DNA from: Chitinophagales bacterium
Lineage (GTDB): Bacteria > Bacteroidota > Bacteroidia > Chitinophagales > Chitinophagaceae
Direction of reading: 5' to 3'
Assembly (NCBI GenBank): GCA_013298665.1
Contig: JAAFIK010000050.1
Span: forward strand, 1 to 37,684
Length of the DNA stretch: 37,684 nt
Below the pieces are notes generated by a model that saw only the letters and a program-made list of their open reading frames with translations, made no database searches and was not told where the DNA came from. This document shows positions 23,624 through 32,586 of this stretch, in pieces (the stretch's first letter is position 1; each line of letters opens with the position of its first letter). Made by a program: the position numbers and the translations under genes.

Positions 23624-26600
23624 ATGAAGCCATTAGTCCTTACAAGTTTTGCATTACTGTACTGTCTGTTGCTGCCTGCCCAGGCGCCGGCATTGTATTT
23701 TGAAAAGATCAGTACCGAAAATGGCCTTTCAAACAATACCGTCAACGTCATGCTGCACGACCAGCGCGGATTTATGTGGATCGGCACCAACGATGGCCTG
23801 AACCGTTTTGACGGGCACAATTTTGCCATTTTCCGCAACCGGCCGGGCGATAAAACCAGCCTGGGGGGTAATATCATCACCGCCCTGCTTGAAGACGCGC
23901 AGCAAGTACTCTGGATCGCTACCGCCGATGGTGGCCTGACGCGCTATGATTACCGCCTGGCTTCTGCACAACAGTTTAAACCCTACAAACACCTCCCCGG
24001 CGACAGCACCACCATCCCCACCAATAATATCAACACCATCGTACAGGATAAACAGGGTTTTCTTTGGCTCGGCACCAGCGGGTTTGGACTTGTTCGCTTT
24101 AATCCCCGTACCGAAAGGTTTGACCGCCCGGTAAAAGTGAGTACGCGTACCGTACTCTCACTCTGCTTTGATGCACAGGGTTTGCTTTGGGTTGGACGCC
24201 AGGGCGGAGGACTGATGATGGTGAATACCCAAACCAATACCTCGTATGTTGATCCCCGGTATGCCAACCTGTACAGCGAACTGCCGCATGTGGTGGTCAC
24301 CAGCCTGTACTGTGATGCCGGTAAAAATATGTGGTATGGTTCCTGGGATAAGTATTTGTACCAGTCCAACCCGGGCAATACTGCCGAAACCCGCTTTGGG
24401 CAATCCGGTTTACCCGGCAGTTTTATCAACGATGAGGTAAATTGTTTTGCAGAAGACCGGCAGGGTTATCTCTGGATTGGCGGGAAGAGCAGGGGGCTGC
24501 AGTTGCGTGACAAAAAAACAGGTGTCTTTTACAGTTACCAGCACGATCCGCGCCGGGATGGTTCACTGTCGGACAACAATATCCACTGTCTCTGCATCGC
24601 CCCCTCCGGCAAAACCTGGATCGGCACCGACAAGGGTATCTGCACAAGCAGCCCGGCCATACAGCAATTTACACAGACATTCCTGCTGCAGGGGGTTGCC
24701 ACCCAAAACCCGGTTACCATCTATGATTTTTATACCACACCGGCAAACGAGCTCTGGATCGGCACCAGCAACGGCATCTATACCGGCAAAACCGGGAGCA
24801 ACAGCTTTACCCACCTCCCCTTACGATACAAGGGTACGCCATTGGCCGTCACCAAATTCTTCAGGGCGTCGAACGGACAGTTTTACCTCGGCACCAATTA
24901 TTCGTTGTTCCGCTATTTCCCCGATACCCGCAGCATTGCTTTATTGCCCAATACGGAAAAGGATGGCGTATTGAGCAAACTCATCTCCTCGCGTATTGTG
25001 TCGATAACGGAAGATACCATCGATCATGACCCCGTATTGCTGGTATCGCCTTACGGTCATTACCTGGCTTATTACAACCTCCGTACACAAGCGTGGGTGT
25101 CGCGTCTGGATACGACTAAAAAGATTTTGAAGGCGATGAATATTGCCGATAATTTAGTGCGGAAGCTCTATAAGGGTGATGATGGCCGGATATGGATGGC
25201 CAATGCGCAGATGGGGTTGGGACAATGGCGCAGCGATACCCAACCTGAAGTGTTGTATTACCAGAACAATCCATCAGCACCCGGCGGGTTGAGCAACAAC
25301 AATGTATACGACATCACGGCCGATGCAGAGCATAAACTCTGGATCAGTACTTATGGCGGGGGACTGCACCAGTTTGATCCTGCAACGAAAACCATTACCC
25401 ATATCCCTGCTGCAAGTAACCTGCTGGAGGGCATACAGGCAGACCATAACGGCAATGTATGGATGATCAGCAACGGACACCTCCAACAGTACAACGTCAC
25501 TACCCGTTCTATGGCTTCCTTTACCCTGCCGGACCTGGAGAAATCCGGTGGCGTCAGTGGCGATATCTACCAGGATCATCGCGGACTGTTGTATGTAGCG
25601 GGTAAGAACTATTTCATTGCCTTTCACCCGGACAGCATACATACTGATCGCCCGAGGCCTGCGGTTTACTTTACCGATTTCCGGGTATTTAATGAGTCGA
25701 GGAGTAACCTTCTTGTCAGCAGTACCATCGGCCTCAGCTATCGCCAGAACTATTTCACCATTGAATTTGCGGCACCCGATTACAATGCTTCGCAACCGGT
25801 GCAATATGCTTACCAGCTTGAAGGGTTCGACAAGGACTGGGTGGAATGTGGTACGCGGAATTTTGCGCCTTATGCCAACCTTGAAGGTGGTACCTATACC
25901 TTCAGGATCAGGGCGAGCAATACCCCTGGTACCTGGCAGGAGAAAGCCGAAAGGCTCACCATCATCATCACACCGCCCATCTGGAAGCGCTGGTGGTTTT
26001 ACCTGCTCTGTGTACTGCTGCTTTCGGGTATCGGCTACACGCTCTACCGCTATCGGATCAATGAGCTTCTGAAGCGGCAGGCCATCCGCAATAAAATTGC
26101 ACAGGACCTGCATGATAGTGTTGGCTCTACCCTCAGCAGCATATCGGTGTACAGCCAGGTGGCGCAGATACAGTCTGCGCAGGACAGTAAGGTGGCGCTC
26201 AACGAAGTACTTGGTAAAATCAGCACTACATCCAATGATATGATCACGGAGATGAACGATATTGTCTGGGCCATCAACCCGCGCAACGACAGCGTGGAAA
26301 AGATCGTACACCGCATGGAATCGTTTGCACGCCCGCTGCTGGCTGCGAGAAATATCCGTTTCGATTTTCAATACGATCCCGGCGTACTGTCCATCTACCT
26401 TGATATGGAAAAGCGCAAAAACTTTTACCTGATCTTTAAGGAAGCGATTACCAATGTGATCAAATACTCCGGCGCATCCGAATTGCTGGTGCGCATCCAG
26501 GTACAACGACATGTGCTCACGCTGCTGGTGCAGGATAACGGCGTTGGGTTCAGTCTCGCCCGGGAAACCCGGCAGCATAAGCCCTCGCTTTCGGGTAATG

Positions 26601-26707
26601 GGTTGCACAATATGCAGGTAAGGGCAAAAGAGATGAAAGGCACGCTGGATATAGAGAGTACAACCGGTGTGGGTACCTGTATCCGGTTGCAGTGCAGTAT
26701 CCCCTGA
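23624..26707 (+). CDS. Beta-propeller sensor histidine kinase (Reg_prop / Y_Y_Y / HisKA_3)
   Basis: 1027 aa from ATG 23624, whose product begins with a signal peptide (LLYCLLLPAQ); upstream in-frame codons lack one. About 13 Reg_prop blades fill residues 25-700, for example RGFMWIGTNDGLNRFDG and QGFLWLGTSGFGLVRFN. A Y_Y_Y domain (about 715-785, YQLEGFDKDWVECG) precedes the single membrane helix (790-808). The cytoplasmic part has HisKA_3 with IAQDLHDSVGSTLSSISVYS (His830) and an ATPase domain (DNGVGFSLARET, GNGLHNMQVRAKEMKG). There is no fused receiver or AraC domain, unlike classical Bacteroides hybrid sensors. The NarL-type regulator downstream is the obvious partner. Ligand unknown. Confidence 0.92.
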   Translation: MKPLVLTSFALLYCLLLPAQAPALYFEKISTENGLSNNTVNVMLHDQRGFMWIGTNDGLNRFDGHNFAIFRNRPGDKTSLGGNIITALLEDAQQVLWIATADGGLTRYDYRLASAQQFKPYKHLPGDSTTIPTNNINTIVQDKQGFLWLGTSGFGLVRFNPRTERFDRPVKVSTRTVLSLCFDAQGLLWVGRQGGGLMMVNTQTNTSYVDPRYANLYSELPHVVVTSLYCDAGKNMWYGSWDKYLYQSNPGNTAETRFGQSGLPGSFINDEVNCFAEDRQGYLWIGGKSRGLQLRDKKTGVFYSYQHDPRRDGSLSDNNIHCLCIAPSGKTWIGTDKGICTSSPAIQQFTQTFLLQGVATQNPVTIYDFYTTPANELWIGTSNGIYTGKTGSNSFTHLPLRYKGTPLAVTKFFRASNGQFYLGTNYSLFRYFPDTRSIALLPNTEKDGVLSKLISSRIVSITEDTIDHDPVLLVSPYGHYLAYYNLRTQAWVSRLDTTKKILKAMNIADNLVRKLYKGDDGRIWMANAQMGLGQWRSDTQPEVLYYQNNPSAPGGLSNNNVYDITADAEHKLWISTYGGGLHQFDPATKTITHIPAASNLLEGIQADHNGNVWMISNGHLQQYNVTTRSMASFTLPDLEKSGGVSGDIYQDHRGLLYVAGKNYFIAFHPDSIHTDRPRPAVYFTDFRVFNESRSNLLVSSTIGLSYRQNYFTIEFAAPDYNASQPVQYAYQLEGFDKDWVECGTRNFAPYANLEGGTYTFRIRASNTPGTWQEKAERLTIIITPPIWKRWWFYLLCVLLLSGIGYTLYRYRINELLKRQAIRNKIAQDLHDSVGSTLSSISVYSQVAQIQSAQDSKVALNEVLGKISTTSNDMITEMNDIVWAINPRNDSVEKIVHRMESFARPLLAARNIRFDFQYDPGVLSIYLDMEKRKNFYLIFKEAITNVIKYSGASELLVRIQVQRHVLTLLVQDNGVGFSLARETRQHKPSLSGNGLHNMQVRAKEMKGTLDIESTTGVGTCIRLQCSIP

Positions 26708-26764
26708 TTCGGGGATAGGCTTACCGGTTTCTTTTACCGATATTTGAACCCAATACAATTAATC

Positions 26765-27412
26765 ATGAGTTTACGCATTGCCATATTCGATGACAATAAA
26801 AACATCCGGGAAAGTATTTCCATGCTCCTCAACACTGTAGAATCCTTTGAAGTGGCGGGGTCATTTGCCCATGTACTTGATTGTATAGCGGATGTAAAAA
26901 GTTGCCAGCCGGATGTGATCCTGATGGATATTGAAATGCCCGGCATGACGGGTATAGAAGCGGTATGCCGGATTAAAAAAGAGTTCCCGCAGATACAGGT
27001 ATTGATGCAAACCGTATTTGAAGACGATGACCGTGTATTCGATTCAATATGTGCGGGGGCTTCGGGTTATATCCTGAAGAACTTCCTCAACACCAAACTG
27101 ATTGATGCGATTAAGGAACTGCAGTATGGCGGTTCGCCAATGTCGCCCTCAATCGCCAGGAAAGTGCTGACCAGGATGCAGCAGATTCCCGAACACGTTC
27201 GCCCGGAAGAAGCGCCCAACTATCACCTTACCCCCAGGGAAAAGGAAGTACTGGCCTGTGTGGTCAATGGCCTGGCGTATAAAATGATTGCAGACCAGCT
27301 CAATATCTCTTATGAAACGGTACGCTCGCACATCAAAAAAATCTATGAAAAATTACATGTAGCCTCACTTACAGAAGCCGTATCCAAAGCGATGAAAGAA
27401 AGGATTGTTTAA
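26765..27412 (+). CDS. NarL/FixJ-type response regulator
   Basis: 215 aa from ATG 26765; an upstream TTG is unlikely. Receiver: IAIFDDNKNIRES (Asp9/Asp10), acceptor Asp55 in VILMDIEMPGMTG, Lys105 in GYILKN. LuxR-type HTH at the C-terminus: LTPREKEVLACVVNGLAYKM, then IADQLNISYETVRSHIKKIY. It begins 57 bases after the propeller kinase, whose HisKA_3 class normally works with NarL-type regulators. Confidence 0.92.
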   Translation: MSLRIAIFDDNKNIRESISMLLNTVESFEVAGSFAHVLDCIADVKSCQPDVILMDIEMPGMTGIEAVCRIKKEFPQIQVLMQTVFEDDDRVFDSICAGASGYILKNFLNTKLIDAIKELQYGGSPMSPSIARKVLTRMQQIPEHVRPEEAPNYHLTPREKEVLACVVNGLAYKMIADQLNISYETVRSHIKKIYEKLHVASLTEAVSKAMKERIV

Positions 27413-27454
27413 CCCATAATACCGGCTTTAGCTCTACCCTCGCTCATCCCGGGT

Positions 27455-30217
27455 TTACAGGTCATTAAAATAACGCGTCCGGTTGATTTTAAGATCGCGG
27501 AGCAAGCCCGATTTGGGACTGATGGTGAAGTTGAAATAACGGAACCTGCCTACCGGCGATACATTGATGGCCATCTGCCAGCAGTGCATTTCGCGGGTGA
27601 GGAACATGCTTACGCTGCCCAGCTCTTTGGTGGTGATGTTGTACGTACCATTCATCCCGATCTTCCAGCGGGGTGTAAGGTTAAGGTCGCCCTGGAGGGT
27701 TACGTCCTGCGAAACATCGGTTCTGAAACTGGAAGTACCTGCAATGATGGCACGTGTAAAACGAAGGGAATAGGAAAAATTAAAAGACCAGGGAATACTG
27801 AAGTCGGCAAACTCACCGGGGTTATTACGCACATAGGTCGCTTCCTGCTGAAACTCATCCAGCGGCTGTCCGGTGCGGGGATCATATTGCTGCTGGTAAG
27901 TGCTCAGGTCTTTCTGGTTGCTGCCGGACTTGTCTTTTTTGCCACCGGATAACTGGCTTTGTACCGAGATAAGGCCACCGGTCAACCGGCCAAAACTCAG
28001 CGGTTTACGCTTCCAGATCAGTGTATTGATGCGTCTGCCGGTTGCATTCACTTCATACAGATCTGTGGAGGCGCTTGCGGTTATATTGATCTTGTCAAAC
28101 AGGTTGCTGCGTGCAGAGATGCTGAGCGGACTGAAGGCAAAAGAATCGGCCAGCAGGTTGTAATTACCGGAGATGCTGAAGCCATCGATAAAGGTCAGTT
28201 TTTTAACCGCAGCGGCACCGGTATCCGATTTGCTTTTCACCTTGGCTTGTATGTTATTATCAATACTGAAATTGATACCGCCAAACTGGCCCTCACTGAA
28301 AGGCCCGAATACATTGGGCTCGTAGATGCTGTACCGCACCGTGGTTTTCAGGGTGTCCGTTTGTAGTGTACGGTAGGAACCGCCGGAAAGATCGGGCCGG
28401 TAACTGAGGCTGATGCTGGGTCGTATCTCGTGCCGGATGGCCTGTATTTTACTCGATTTGCCAAAGGTAAACATACCAAATATCCGGGTGGTAACGCCGA
28501 TACCAAAACTGGTTTCCCGGCCGGTATAAAACCCGCGCTGGTAAACGCTGTCAACCTTTTTTGTTCCGGGGTTCCAGGTACGAAGCAACCTTCGCTGAAA
28601 CCAGTGTTCCGTATAACTGACATTGGGTGCCACCTGGAGGGGGCCGATCTGTGGCAGCGATAAGGTAATGGGTACACTATGGCTGGCTCCCCACCTGAAA
28701 TTGTCGCTTATCTGATTCGTAATATCAGCGAGGGTATCGTAAAAACTGGTGGTGCTCTTGGCACTGGAGTTCAGGGCGATGCCGAGGTTTTCGTACCAGC
28801 GCAACGGGCCTGTCACTTCTTTACGGCGGAAGGGATATTGGGTATTGAGGTTAAACGCCACATCGGGCAGGGTGAGGTTAATGAGTTTGGTCTCCGTATT
28901 CTGGTCGTGGTTGGCGTTGATGGTGATGTTGTACGGCCGGTCCTTCCAGACCTTGGCGTAATTGATGGACGAATTGAGCTGGTTGGTAAAATTGCGGGCC
29001 GGGCTGTTGGGTACCTGCTGGTTAAACTTGCTGCTGCCCGCATTTACCCTGGCACTGAAGGTTACCCCGGGCCGGGCCTTGGTATCAGCCGTATGGCTCC
29101 ACTGGAAGTTGAAACTGCGCCGGGTACGAAAATCCTTATCAGAACGCAGACCGAAATTAAAGTGCTGGATGTCGAGCGATAAATTCCCCTGGTAGCGGTA
29201 CCGCTTAAAATACCTCGGGGCTATATTGGCTGTCCAGCCCCCGTAAGAATACAAGGTACCCCGCAGCGTCACATCCCAGTTGTCGCTCAGTACTTTATAA
29301 TAGCCCATACCTTCCAGCGCGAGCCCCAACTGTTCGTTGGCCGTAAATGTGGGTGCGAGTATACCCGAATGGCGTCCCTGCTTCAGCGGATAAATACCAA
29401 AAGGCAATACAATGGGTATCGGTACGCCTTCAAACTCCGGGTGTACCGGTCCTGTAAAAGCCATTTTCTGGTTGATGAACTTTACCTTGTTGCTTACAAA
29501 GGCAAAATGCGGCGTATCGAGGTTACAGGTGGTAAACCTGGCCTTGCGTGCATAAATGGTATTCGAATCCACCTTTTTAGACACTTCGGCAAATACAAAC
29601 ATCTCATTCTGCATAAAATAAGTACCCTTGGTCTGCCCCCTGCCCGTTTTCATATTAAACCGGATCGTATCGCTGAAAGAAGAGAAATCGGCCTGCTTGA
29701 ATTTGGCATAGGAGATTACATTGCCGAGACTGTCTTTAGACAGGTGTGCCATCACCAGGTTGGTTTTCTGGTCGTATTCAATACCCGGTGCCGTCAACTC
29801 ATTGTCTTTATAAGTCGTTTTCGACTCTTTGCCATACAGCAGTATTTTTTTGCCTGGTACATCCAGTACCATACTGTCATCAGCATGATAGGTTACGGGT
29901 GCATCCAATGAATCTTTTGAATACTTGATGGAAAAGGTATCTGTTTTGGCCACAATATTGGTATCAGGCTTGATGGTTGCAGCTTTTTCCTTTTGTAGTG
30001 CGGCTTTTCTGATTGCTTCCTGGTCAGCCATCTCTTTTAATTTTTCAGCACCCGGGATTTTATTCTTACGCGGCGGAATGGTATCAGTCGTTAATGAATT
30101 GTGAAAATGTGGTGAAAGAGAGACTTTATCCGCAGCAAAGAGCGTTAACGCCGCAAGCAGCAGCAGTGATACCGATGTAAAAATGTAAATTGCCTTACCT
30201 TTGTTAACGTGATGCAT
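27455..30217 (-). CDS. lptD: LPS-assembly outer-membrane protein LptD
   Basis: 920 aa from ATG 30217 (MHHVNKGKAIYIF); a TTG five codons upstream is less likely because it overlaps the -7 element. N-terminal hydrophobic signal region, then a periplasmic OstA-like section (about 90-260, with VTYHADDSMVLDVPGKKILL and KESKTTYKDNELTAPGIEYD). The beta-barrel follows (YPLKQGRHSGILAPTF and NEQLGLALEGMGYYKVLSDN are LptD hallmarks) and ends with FRYFNFTISPKSGLLRDL. It inserts lipopolysaccharide into the outer leaflet. The divergent block 30308-34209 also serves the envelope. Few Cys residues are present, so the disulphide control known in E. coli seems absent. Confidence 0.9.
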   Translation of the reverse strand: MHHVNKGKAIYIFTSVSLLLLAALTLFAADKVSLSPHFHNSLTTDTIPPRKNKIPGAEKLKEMADQEAIRKAALQKEKAATIKPDTNIVAKTDTFSIKYSKDSLDAPVTYHADDSMVLDVPGKKILLYGKESKTTYKDNELTAPGIEYDQKTNLVMAHLSKDSLGNVISYAKFKQADFSSFSDTIRFNMKTGRGQTKGTYFMQNEMFVFAEVSKKVDSNTIYARKARFTTCNLDTPHFAFVSNKVKFINQKMAFTGPVHPEFEGVPIPIVLPFGIYPLKQGRHSGILAPTFTANEQLGLALEGMGYYKVLSDNWDVTLRGTLYSYGGWTANIAPRYFKRYRYQGNLSLDIQHFNFGLRSDKDFRTRRSFNFQWSHTADTKARPGVTFSARVNAGSSKFNQQVPNSPARNFTNQLNSSINYAKVWKDRPYNITINANHDQNTETKLINLTLPDVAFNLNTQYPFRRKEVTGPLRWYENLGIALNSSAKSTTSFYDTLADITNQISDNFRWGASHSVPITLSLPQIGPLQVAPNVSYTEHWFQRRLLRTWNPGTKKVDSVYQRGFYTGRETSFGIGVTTRIFGMFTFGKSSKIQAIRHEIRPSISLSYRPDLSGGSYRTLQTDTLKTTVRYSIYEPNVFGPFSEGQFGGINFSIDNNIQAKVKSKSDTGAAAVKKLTFIDGFSISGNYNLLADSFAFSPLSISARSNLFDKINITASASTDLYEVNATGRRINTLIWKRKPLSFGRLTGGLISVQSQLSGGKKDKSGSNQKDLSTYQQQYDPRTGQPLDEFQQEATYVRNNPGEFADFSIPWSFNFSYSLRFTRAIIAGTSSFRTDVSQDVTLQGDLNLTPRWKIGMNGTYNITTKELGSVSMFLTREMHCWQMAINVSPVGRFRYFNFTISPKSGLLRDLKINRTRYFNDL

Positions 30218-30229
30218 AGCAGTTGAACG

Positions 30230-30237
30230 CAAAAATA
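30230..30237 (-). promoter_or_regulatory. -7 element of the lptD promoter
   Basis: The minus strand reads TATTTTTG, an exact TAnnTTTG, 12 bases before the lptD ATG. A TTTG on the minus strand at 30254-30257 lies 16 bases upstream, slightly close for a -33. The leader would be only a few bases long. Confidence 0.45.
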
Positions 30238-30307
30238 TAGATTAATGCTCCAACAAAGTGTGAAAGAAACGATAATTACTAATCCCACTAAAAACCAGGT
30301 TTGTTAT

Positions 30308-31312
30308 ATGTTGATACGCTCTATCGGCACAGCCGTTCTTCTCCTGTCCTTTGTATATGGTGCAAAAGCCCAGAACCCCCAAAAACTCAATACCATAATC
30401 GTAGATGCCGGACATGGCGGTAAGGATGGAGGCGCACATGGCGGATATGAAGACGGACTTAACTCTTACGAGAAGAATGTGACCCTTGCCATCAGCCTCA
30501 AATTAGTGGCCCAGCTCAAGAAAGAATTTCCCGCGGTAAAAGTAGTACCTACCCGCACCACCGATGTTTATCAGGCTCCACCGGAAAAGGCTGCTATTGC
30601 CAACAGTAATGCCAATCCTAACGGGGGTAATCTTTTTGTATGTATCCATGCGGATGCGGCAAATCTCAAAACCGCTTCAAGGGTAACGGGGTACCGCACT
30701 GTTACGGTGTATGATACCAAAGTGGAATGGGTAAAAAAGGGAAAGAAAAAAGTAAAAAAAGTAACGCGCATTCCCCGTGAAGTGGAGAAGCCCATTATTC
30801 AGTATTATAAAGTGGGTACCCAGCGCAAAGGCACCAGTGTATGGATATTTGCCCCGCACAAAACCAGTGATAAGATCAAGGCAATTATGAATGAAGAAGA
30901 GTTTAACGCCGAAGCCAGTTCTGATACGGCTTATAATAATATCGACTTCAGCTCGCCCGAAAGAAAAATCATTGCCCAGATCTATGCCAAACGCTACCAG
31001 GATAAAAGTGCCCGTTTAGCCACTTATGTAAATGAAGAAGTGGATAAAACCGGACGCACTGCCCTTGGTGTAAACCAGCGCCAGGTGGGTATCTGGGTAT
31101 TACAGGCCACCAATATGCCGGCCATACTGGTGGAGACGGGCTTTATTACCAACTACGACGATGAGCGCTACCTCAACAGCGAAAAGGGGCAGCAGGAACT
31201 GGCCGAAGCCATTACTGCCGCCATCCGCCGGTATAAAGACCAGATGGAAAACCCCAGACCGGCTGAGACCAATACAGGTGCCGGTGGGCACAAACTGCCC
31301 CGGCGCAAATAG
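30308..31312 (+). CDS. N-acetylmuramoyl-L-alanine amidase (Amidase_3)
   Basis: 334 aa from ATG 30308, which opens a signal peptide (MLIRSIGTAVLLLSFVYGAK, cut near AKAQ); ATG 30245 would add 21 residues ahead of it. Catalytic zinc ligands: His36 in VDAGHGGKD, Glu55 in SYEKNVTLAI, and a His in VCIHADA. The catalytic Glu is in VETGFITN near the end. A basic insertion (WVKKGKKKVKKVTRIPRE) interrupts the usual fold. It cleaves the amide between MurNAc and the stem peptide during cell separation. It is divergent from lptD. Confidence 0.92.
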   Translation: MLIRSIGTAVLLLSFVYGAKAQNPQKLNTIIVDAGHGGKDGGAHGGYEDGLNSYEKNVTLAISLKLVAQLKKEFPAVKVVPTRTTDVYQAPPEKAAIANSNANPNGGNLFVCIHADAANLKTASRVTGYRTVTVYDTKVEWVKKGKKKVKKVTRIPREVEKPIIQYYKVGTQRKGTSVWIFAPHKTSDKIKAIMNEEEFNAEASSDTAYNNIDFSSPERKIIAQIYAKRYQDKSARLATYVNEEVDKTGRTALGVNQRQVGIWVLQATNMPAILVETGFITNYDDERYLNSEKGQQELAEAITAAIRRYKDQMENPRPAETNTGAGGHKLPRRK

Positions 31313-31350
31313 TTTCCCGTTCATTTAACAGGCCACAACACAAGATTTGC

Positions 31351-31358
31351 TATTTTTG
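31351..31358 (+). promoter_or_regulatory. -7 element of an mlaD promoter
   Basis: TATTTTTG, an exact TAnnTTTG, 115-139 bases before the candidate mlaD starts. No TTG at the expected distance. It would give a long structured leader. Confidence 0.4.
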
Positions 31359-31391
31359 TTCCTCAACCATGCTTAAGTTTGCATTGGGTAA

Positions 31392-31469
31392 GCTGTGTAT
31401 ACACAGCCACTGATTATGCTTATGGCTTTATTTTCCAGGTGATGACTTAGTCCGGCTTATGGCACCTGG
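31392..31469 (+). promoter_or_regulatory. Structured leader of mlaD: 16-bp palindrome and start-proximal hairpin
   Basis: GCTGTGTATACACAGC (31392-31407) is a perfect palindrome, a possible dimeric-repressor operator or stem. Further on CCAGGTG (31435-31441) pairs with CACCTGG (31463-31469), four bases before ATG 31473, and could mask the ribosome-binding region. Confidence 0.4.
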
Positions 31470-31472
31470 TTT

Positions 31473-32507
31473 ATGGAGAAAAATAAAATACGACGGATGA
31501 AAATTTCAAATGAAACAAAAGTAGGCGCGCTTACCGCAGTAGGCATTACCTTACTGGTGCTGGGCTTCAACTTTCTTAAGGGTAAACCGATATCGGGCAA
31601 ATCGAACACACTCTATGCCGTGTTTACGGATGTGCAGGGGCTTACCAACAGCAATCCCGTCATGGTTAATGGCAAGCAGGTGGGTACCGTATCCGCCACT
31701 ACCTTTTCACCTGACATGAAGCAGGTCATCGTTTCTGTGAACATGAACGGCAACTATGCCATTCCCGGCAATTCCGTTGCGGTGATCAGCCCATCGCTGC
31801 TGGGCACCATCAGCCTTGATATTAAACTGGGTACTACAGGCGCTGCACTCAAAAACGGCGATACCATTTCCACACAGGCTACTGCCGGCATCATTGACGG
31901 GGCACTTAAGAAGATTGACCCTGTGCTGTATGAGGTTAAAAATGCCGTAAAAGCACTGGACTCGGTATTGATCACCGTCAACGGCGTGGTGGATCCTGCC
32001 GCGAAGAACAATATCAGGGCCACGCTCGAAAACCTGAACAAAACAACGGCTGGACTGGCCGTATCCTCCGCTTCACTGCAAACCCTGCTCAATACCCAGT
32101 CGGGCGCATTGGCAAAAACATTAAACAATGTAAGTGATTTCACAGGCAACCTGGCTGCCAACAACCAAAAGATGAATGGTATTCTGGACAATGTGGAAAA
32201 AACAACGGCCAACTTCTCAAGGCTCGACCTGGAGAAAACACTTACCATTCTCAATGGCACCATCGGGGAACTGAAAGGGATGCTCACCAGCATCAGCAGC
32301 AACGAAGGCACATTGGGTCTGCTGATGAAAGATGCCCGGTTGTACAATAACCTGGCGGCCACGGCCAACAAGGTCAATCTCCTGATCGACGACCTTCGGC
32401 TGCACCCTAAGCGCTATGTAAATGTATCGGTATTTGGCAAAAAGGATAAAACCGGCCCCCTCCTCACCCCATTACCCGACACGGTGAATGCACCGTATAA
32501 ACAATAA
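31473..32507 (+). CDS. MlaD family lipid-transport protein (MCE domain)
   Basis: 344 aa; ATG 31497 (MKISNETKVGALTAVGITLL) is the family-like start and may be the true one. One N-terminal helix (about 18-34) anchors it in the inner membrane. The MCE domain (about 45-125) contains VFTDVQGLTNSNPVMVNGKQ, VGTV and SLLGTISLDIKLG. A long helical region (about 140-320) suits hexamer stacking through the periplasm. MlaD-like proteins bind phospholipid in an ABC importer or exporter. The permease and ATPase genes are not in this window. Confidence 0.85.
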   Translation: MEKNKIRRMKISNETKVGALTAVGITLLVLGFNFLKGKPISGKSNTLYAVFTDVQGLTNSNPVMVNGKQVGTVSATTFSPDMKQVIVSVNMNGNYAIPGNSVAVISPSLLGTISLDIKLGTTGAALKNGDTISTQATAGIIDGALKKIDPVLYEVKNAVKALDSVLITVNGVVDPAAKNNIRATLENLNKTTAGLAVSSASLQTLLNTQSGALAKTLNNVSDFTGNLAANNQKMNGILDNVEKTTANFSRLDLEKTLTILNGTIGELKGMLTSISSNEGTLGLLMKDARLYNNLAATANKVNLLIDDLRLHPKRYVNVSVFGKKDKTGPLLTPLPDTVNAPYKQ

Positions 32508-32586
32508 CCATTGTATGCCGGTGCAACTTTATGATTTCATTAGCGAATAAAACGGCAATTTGCATCCTCATCAACTCTTCTGCTTC

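Noticed and set aside
25274..26758. 494-aa minus-strand ORF opposite the propeller kinase
   Set aside because: It is the antisense shadow of a GC-rich gene whose plus-strand frame has clear domains.
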